From an uncultured Leptolyngbya sp. (GTDB taxonomy: Bacteria; Cyanobacteriota; Cyanobacteriia; Phormidesmidales; Phormidesmidaceae), in contig CALBPH010000708.1 in the NCBI GenBank assembly GCA_937899365.1, positions 1 through 8,326 on the forward strand: DNA of 8,326 bases. Reading direction: 5' to 3'. The stretch's first letter is position 1. Every line of letters starts with the position of its first letter. The translations under genes were made by a program, and so were the position numbers. Shown here piece after piece: positions 8,101 through 8,326 of the stretch. The notes below the pieces were generated by a model. It saw only the letters and a program-made list of their open reading frames with translations. It had not been told where the DNA came from and ran no database searches.

Positions 8101-8326
8101 TGAATATCAAGATACAGCAGAAAATGTTACTACCTATGATTATGATGGGCGGGCTAATCTGATCCGCGTTGCTGATGCCCTCTCAGGAAATGGTCGTTCA
8201 GAATCTCAATCCATCGAATTAGAGGTTGATGCACTCAATACAGCAGATATTAATAACGATGGATTTGATGATCTTCTGGTAATTTCTGATGAGGATTACT
8301 TTGGAGATGATGTTGCAACACTATCC
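2129..8326 (+). CDS. Giant Ig/cadherin - haem peroxidase (halves in swapped order) - RHS/YD-repeat protein, 3' end outside window
   Basis: One frame runs without a stop from the ATG at 2129 to the right edge (2066 codons; I checked the frame line by line). Order by residue: 1-185 Ser/Asn-rich N-terminus; 186-376 two Ig-like repeats; 377-532 and about 555-671 beta-rich adhesin-type modules; 672-761 cadherin/He_PIG-like repeat; 766-812 carboxypeptidase-regulatory-like module; 813-1332 animal-type haem peroxidase in swapped order; 1337-1530 conserved beta-rich region; 1541-1785 RHS-associated core; from 1786 YD repeats; 2040-2048 DxNxDGxxD. There is no signal peptide, and the frame cannot start earlier than a GTG at 2075. 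Ig/cadherin and calcium-binding modules without a leader suggest type I secretion, with the signal at the unseen C-terminus. I saw only three Cys (1228, 1543, 1546). The ribosome binding site is weak. Likely role (inferred): a secreted or surface oxidative protein in adhesion, defence or competition. Confidence 0.9.
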   Translation, partial: MTNLSASSDSGFVNDPMSNSIPVWSGEWLAHLLNPFVGQFNGVGTSGQWIELDIRELLLSRKLNSEESPLSNENSFALSQLSSNFSIPSRSYSDRNVDLLTGQSDFGGFLATAGLRSLDNNILNGNEQFTPENKIGRIDVHELIDDSHIVATEFNTYQKVDLQDINPGNDARHLILDKAQTDAAAPTLTLALQTDTGWDATDGITQTPVLVGTVSSQNEVARVSASAGEAILDITNQVQPDGSFTLDESLLRLLIGGPLEDDTYNVSVSAEDRLGNASAPVEVSMTLDRTAAELLLKSPLVNGTHSGMVHLLGSADEAGILSTTLNDGIAVDMEVRDILDQSLQSLPLEDGAHQLTVHFSDIAGNVTEQVINFEVDGSAFVIGSTDTISWATTTDDEILLAEGNSFITQAQMPISLSQSEGSRTLRFAVDADFDTTDETATSGDTLAVYLISTDDPSQTLLENGTPGTPVFSLTADTADFMPGLVTYDGQFVEIDLTSLNAETEGTLIFQLLNQDGDTSSRIHISQLTNTLDPKGSEALRFEETDTVVKLGGELALENLSVSKTIEPVLSQTRFNAETGEYTAHLQLRNTGETSISRQAAVVFDALPDGVSLTTLSGNDGEGNPYVNLYHTIRPGGLGAGELSDAISITVSNLEQLQLILMPQVLVGGPNQAPVLDPIDPVEVMPGQRVEILLNAVDPNGDRVTYSLRTDTDLPNGRLDGTGILSFEPTPNDIGTYSFTVIASDGAESVEQTVTLNVVPDPITTTRISGRVLDTNGAPLVNLPIELGRLQTLTDSDGNFILTIPDTSFPTDELDITVPFGDQAFDPFFTGTQVIDLRRTTFDGTTGTDISNPLRHPNLVSAYINASMVYGNDTSTANALRTLDGTGQLKVLENNLLPLNNTEFFPDGPLPNSNRSLNDPGALFATGDVRANENIGLTAMHTVFVREHNRLASEIQSANPELSGDEIYNHARKQVAAQIQHITYSEYLPLLIGSDALDTYTGYDETADPAISHLFSAASFRMGHTQSFSEFLLIDDNGEALPSVSLRESTFNPEIIHQFGIDAILRGLYAQLAEAIDTKVIDELRNTLFGPPGAGGIDLAAVDIERGRDVGLPDYNQARIDMGLAPVTSFAEITSDLSVQAILEQLYDTVNDIDVIVGGSAEDHVPGAMVGELFQIVIADQFTRLRDGDRFWHENGQFTQAELDNIRGTTLARLIQRNTDITSLPDYVCSNQGVPTAPEAAGTVASETLTEYGAIDGSGHGQPGQGLPGDLMGVNYTQEYGDGIRSVAGETRPNTREISNALFAQTESIPDAQGGTGFMLAWSQFMGHDLSFSPAGAADTLKFYGTEHESLTGEEFPYIAEKIDLVLGHGLYAGVNNVIERPIYLPALDIVNNEQPTDSQGNITVNNESLGAEVFVAADALSDREGNPFEGQLTISEVPPDLTPAVLPEGLSPDLVVTIQPGEMAFDTPALLTLPNIAEWEAGMVMDLWSINPTTGDFEIVGTGRVSADGQSIETIEGGIRNSSWHFFSNTPIDWTLNVLHPQCVACTEKKDFSSDVELYTGTIVETHTLTTYQSLGKTRGVQLVYDSLRADARPIVQIGFAQVDFRTIGIRDQLRLTAELSLTVDGVERRLPGYSGTDILGAEGKHFWQIPDGIKPPNTGLQADLRDVDSGVYNLDVRAGLQRLVNRRVDSETIQRLIGTTTESSDGPQQLVHVNTVNSAFGSGWGIAGVQEIKEGDDGSLLLIDGDGTEVLFDVPEMAGGSYVAPLGDFSVLERLADGTFRRTTKDQTVYQFDETNRLVSITDRNGNETRHVYDESGHLTAIVDPTGLATSFTYNAQGNVSQITDPANRVTELVYDTAGNLLQIVDPDASQRTFNYDADHHMTGEIDKRGHQERAYYDEFGRASRAERKDGSVVEVQAIQTISLYRPEQTADWFNAPVASQQTTDSATYTDGNGHSTQSTLDAAGQLIESSDAVGAVTGEIVRNEDNLVVEYQDTAENVTTYDYDGRANLIRVADALSGNGRSESQSIELEVDALNTADINNDGFDDLLVISDEDYFGDDVATLS
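2684..3256 (+). other. Two bacterial Ig-like repeats in the giant protein (residues 186-376)
   Basis: Two units of about 95 residues each begin with a Pro/Thr- or Arg/Thr-containing strand (APTLTLALQ; DRTAAELLLKSP). Each ends in a Gly-Asn turn followed by an alternating strand: EDRLGNASAPVEVSMTL and FSDIAGNVTEQVINFEV. The D-x-x-GN-x-S/T ending is the mark of large-adhesin Ig-like repeats. They probably act as extracellular spacers. Confidence 0.7.
4142..4411 (+). other. Cadherin/He_PIG-like repeat in the giant protein (residues 672-761)
   Basis: The segment opens with NQAPVLDPIDP and contains AVDPNGDRVTYSL, the residues GILSFEPTPNDIGTYSFTV and finally ASDGAESVEQTVTLNVV. This is the usual order for putative-Ig/cadherin-like repeats in bacterial surface proteins: a Pro start, D-P-N/D-G-D for calcium, F-x-P-x-x-x-D-x-G-x-Y, then A-S-D-G. 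It is followed at residues 766-812 by a carboxypeptidase-regulatory-like module (ISGRVLDTNGAPLVNLPI, then TDSDGNFILTIPDT). Confidence 0.75.
4565..5812 (+). other. Animal haem peroxidase, heavy-chain-like part (residues 813-1228), placed first
   Basis: This part matches the family from just after the distal-His helix to the C-terminus. Seen, with myeloperoxidase equivalents: the calcium loop SAYINAS (860-866, family TxFxDxS) with Asn864 at the Asp position; ATGDVRANEN with distal Arg929 (R239), haem-ester Glu932 (E242) and Asn933 in place of Met243; LTAMHTVFVREHNRLA (937-952); proximal His1023 in SFRMGHT (H336); LRGLYAQLAEAIDT; DIERGRDVGLPDYN with Asp1102 where Asn421 is usual; DIDVIVGG; and QFTRLRDGDRFWHENG near the end. 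Family members oxidise halides or phenols with peroxide in the secreted compartment. On its own this half lacks the distal His. Confidence 0.92.
5876..6124 (+). other. Animal haem peroxidase, light-chain-like part with distal His (residues 1250-1332), placed second
   Basis: This part matches the N-terminal third of the same family: AIDGSGH, then NYTQEYGDGIRSVAGETRPN, REISNALFAQTESIPDAQ and LAWSQFMGHDLSFS. Gln1323, His1327 and Asp1328 correspond to myeloperoxidase Q91, H95 and D96; Gly1326 replaces D94, one of the two ester-forming residues. It follows the end of the heavy-chain-like part after about 21 linker residues and stops exactly where the other part begins in a normal peroxidase. The two pieces add up to one complete domain with the order reversed. 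Confidence 0.88.
6137..6718 (+). other. Conserved beta-rich region before the RHS core (residues 1337-1530)
   Basis: Seen: FPYIAEKIDLVLGHGLYAGV, NNVIERPIYLPALDIVN, then AEVFVAADAL, GQLTISEVPPDLTPAVLPEG, LVVTIQPGEMAFDTPALLTL, DLWSINPTTGDFEIVGTGRV and GGIRNSSWHFF. From memory of the family, this block commonly precedes RHS repeats in large bacterial proteins and carries ZU5- or adhesin-like strands. I cannot name the domain with certainty. It directly abuts the distal peroxidase part. Confidence 0.55.
6749..8187 (+). other. RHS-associated core and YD repeats (residues 1541-2020)
   Basis: A CxxC pair (Cys1543, Cys1546) opens the segment. It is followed by a beta-rich core (GVYNLDVRAG; FGSGWGIAGVQEI at 1721-1733; LLIDGDGTEVLF; LADGTFRRTTKDQTVYQFDE). 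YD repeats follow: NRLVSITDRNGNETRHVYDE, GHLTAIVDPTGLATSFTYNA, NVSQITDPANRVTELVYDT, NLLQIVDPDASQRTFNYDA, then more degenerate copies through TTYDYDGRANLIRVAD. In RHS, teneurin and TcC proteins such repeats wind into a closed beta shell that encloses a C-terminal toxic or cleaved domain. That C-terminus is beyond the window. Confidence 0.85.
8240..8326 (+). other. Start of an FG-GAP/VCBS-like calcium-binding segment (residues 2038-2066, cut by window)
   Basis: ADINNDGFDDLLVISDEDYF contains the D-x-N-x-D-G-x-x-D calcium loop (Asp2040 to Asp2048) followed by a hydrophobic strand, as in FG-GAP/VCBS propeller blades. A dockerin-type repeat has a similar loop but is usually followed by a helix, not by DLLVI. 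The window ends before a second blade could be seen. Confidence 0.55.

Noticed and set aside
8246..8272. Dockerin (cellulosome) module suggested by the D-x-N-x-D-G loop and the nearby xylanase
   Set aside because: The loop is followed by a hydrophobic strand (DLLVI) as in FG-GAP/VCBS blades, and no second dockerin repeat is visible.
1..8326. CRISPR arrays, tRNA or rRNA genes, riboswitches, phage attachment sites
   Set aside because: No regularly spaced direct repeats, cloverleaf-like segments or other RNA-gene signatures were recognised by eye on either strand.

Overview
The window looks like chromosomal DNA from a cyanobacterium, probably a filamentous or biofilm-forming one. The grounds are indirect. 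They are an IS701-type transposase remnant, a leaderless GH10 glycosidase, an unrecognised short hypothetical gene, and a very large multidomain protein of the secreted Ig/cadherin-peroxidase-RHS kind, all with moderate base composition. A planctomycete or another bacterium rich in giant surface proteins is not excluded.

Layout. 1-293: the C-terminal end of an IS701/IS4-superfamily DDE transposase, cut by the left edge and with an unconvincing tail. 319-1284 (+): a GH10 xylanase-like enzyme with both catalytic glutamates but several altered sugar-binding positions and no signal peptide. 1281-1787 (-): an unrecognised protein of 168 residues or fewer that converges on the GH10 gene; the two stop codons share one TTAA. 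1788-2128: an AT-rich divergent intergenic region with a possible promoter and an 18-bp near-palindrome just before the next gene. 2129-8326 (+): one uninterrupted frame of 2066 codons, open at the right edge, which fills three quarters of the window.

The giant protein reads, in order: a leaderless Ser/Asn-rich N-terminus; two bacterial Ig-like repeats; beta-rich adhesin-type modules; a cadherin/He_PIG-like repeat; a carboxypeptidase-regulatory-like module; an animal-type haem peroxidase; a conserved beta-rich region; an RHS-associated core; YD repeats; and the start of an FG-GAP/VCBS-like calcium-binding segment. It is probably exported to the surface or medium, most likely by type I secretion with a C-terminal signal outside the window.

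The main discovery candidate is the peroxidase. Its two halves are in swapped order. The part matching the myeloperoxidase heavy chain (distal Arg, haem-ester Glu, proximal His) comes first. The part matching the light chain (distal Gln and His) follows, after a short linker. The breakpoint falls in the loop that is proteolytically cut in mature myeloperoxidase. This looks like a naturally circularly permuted haem peroxidase embedded in an RHS-type surface protein.
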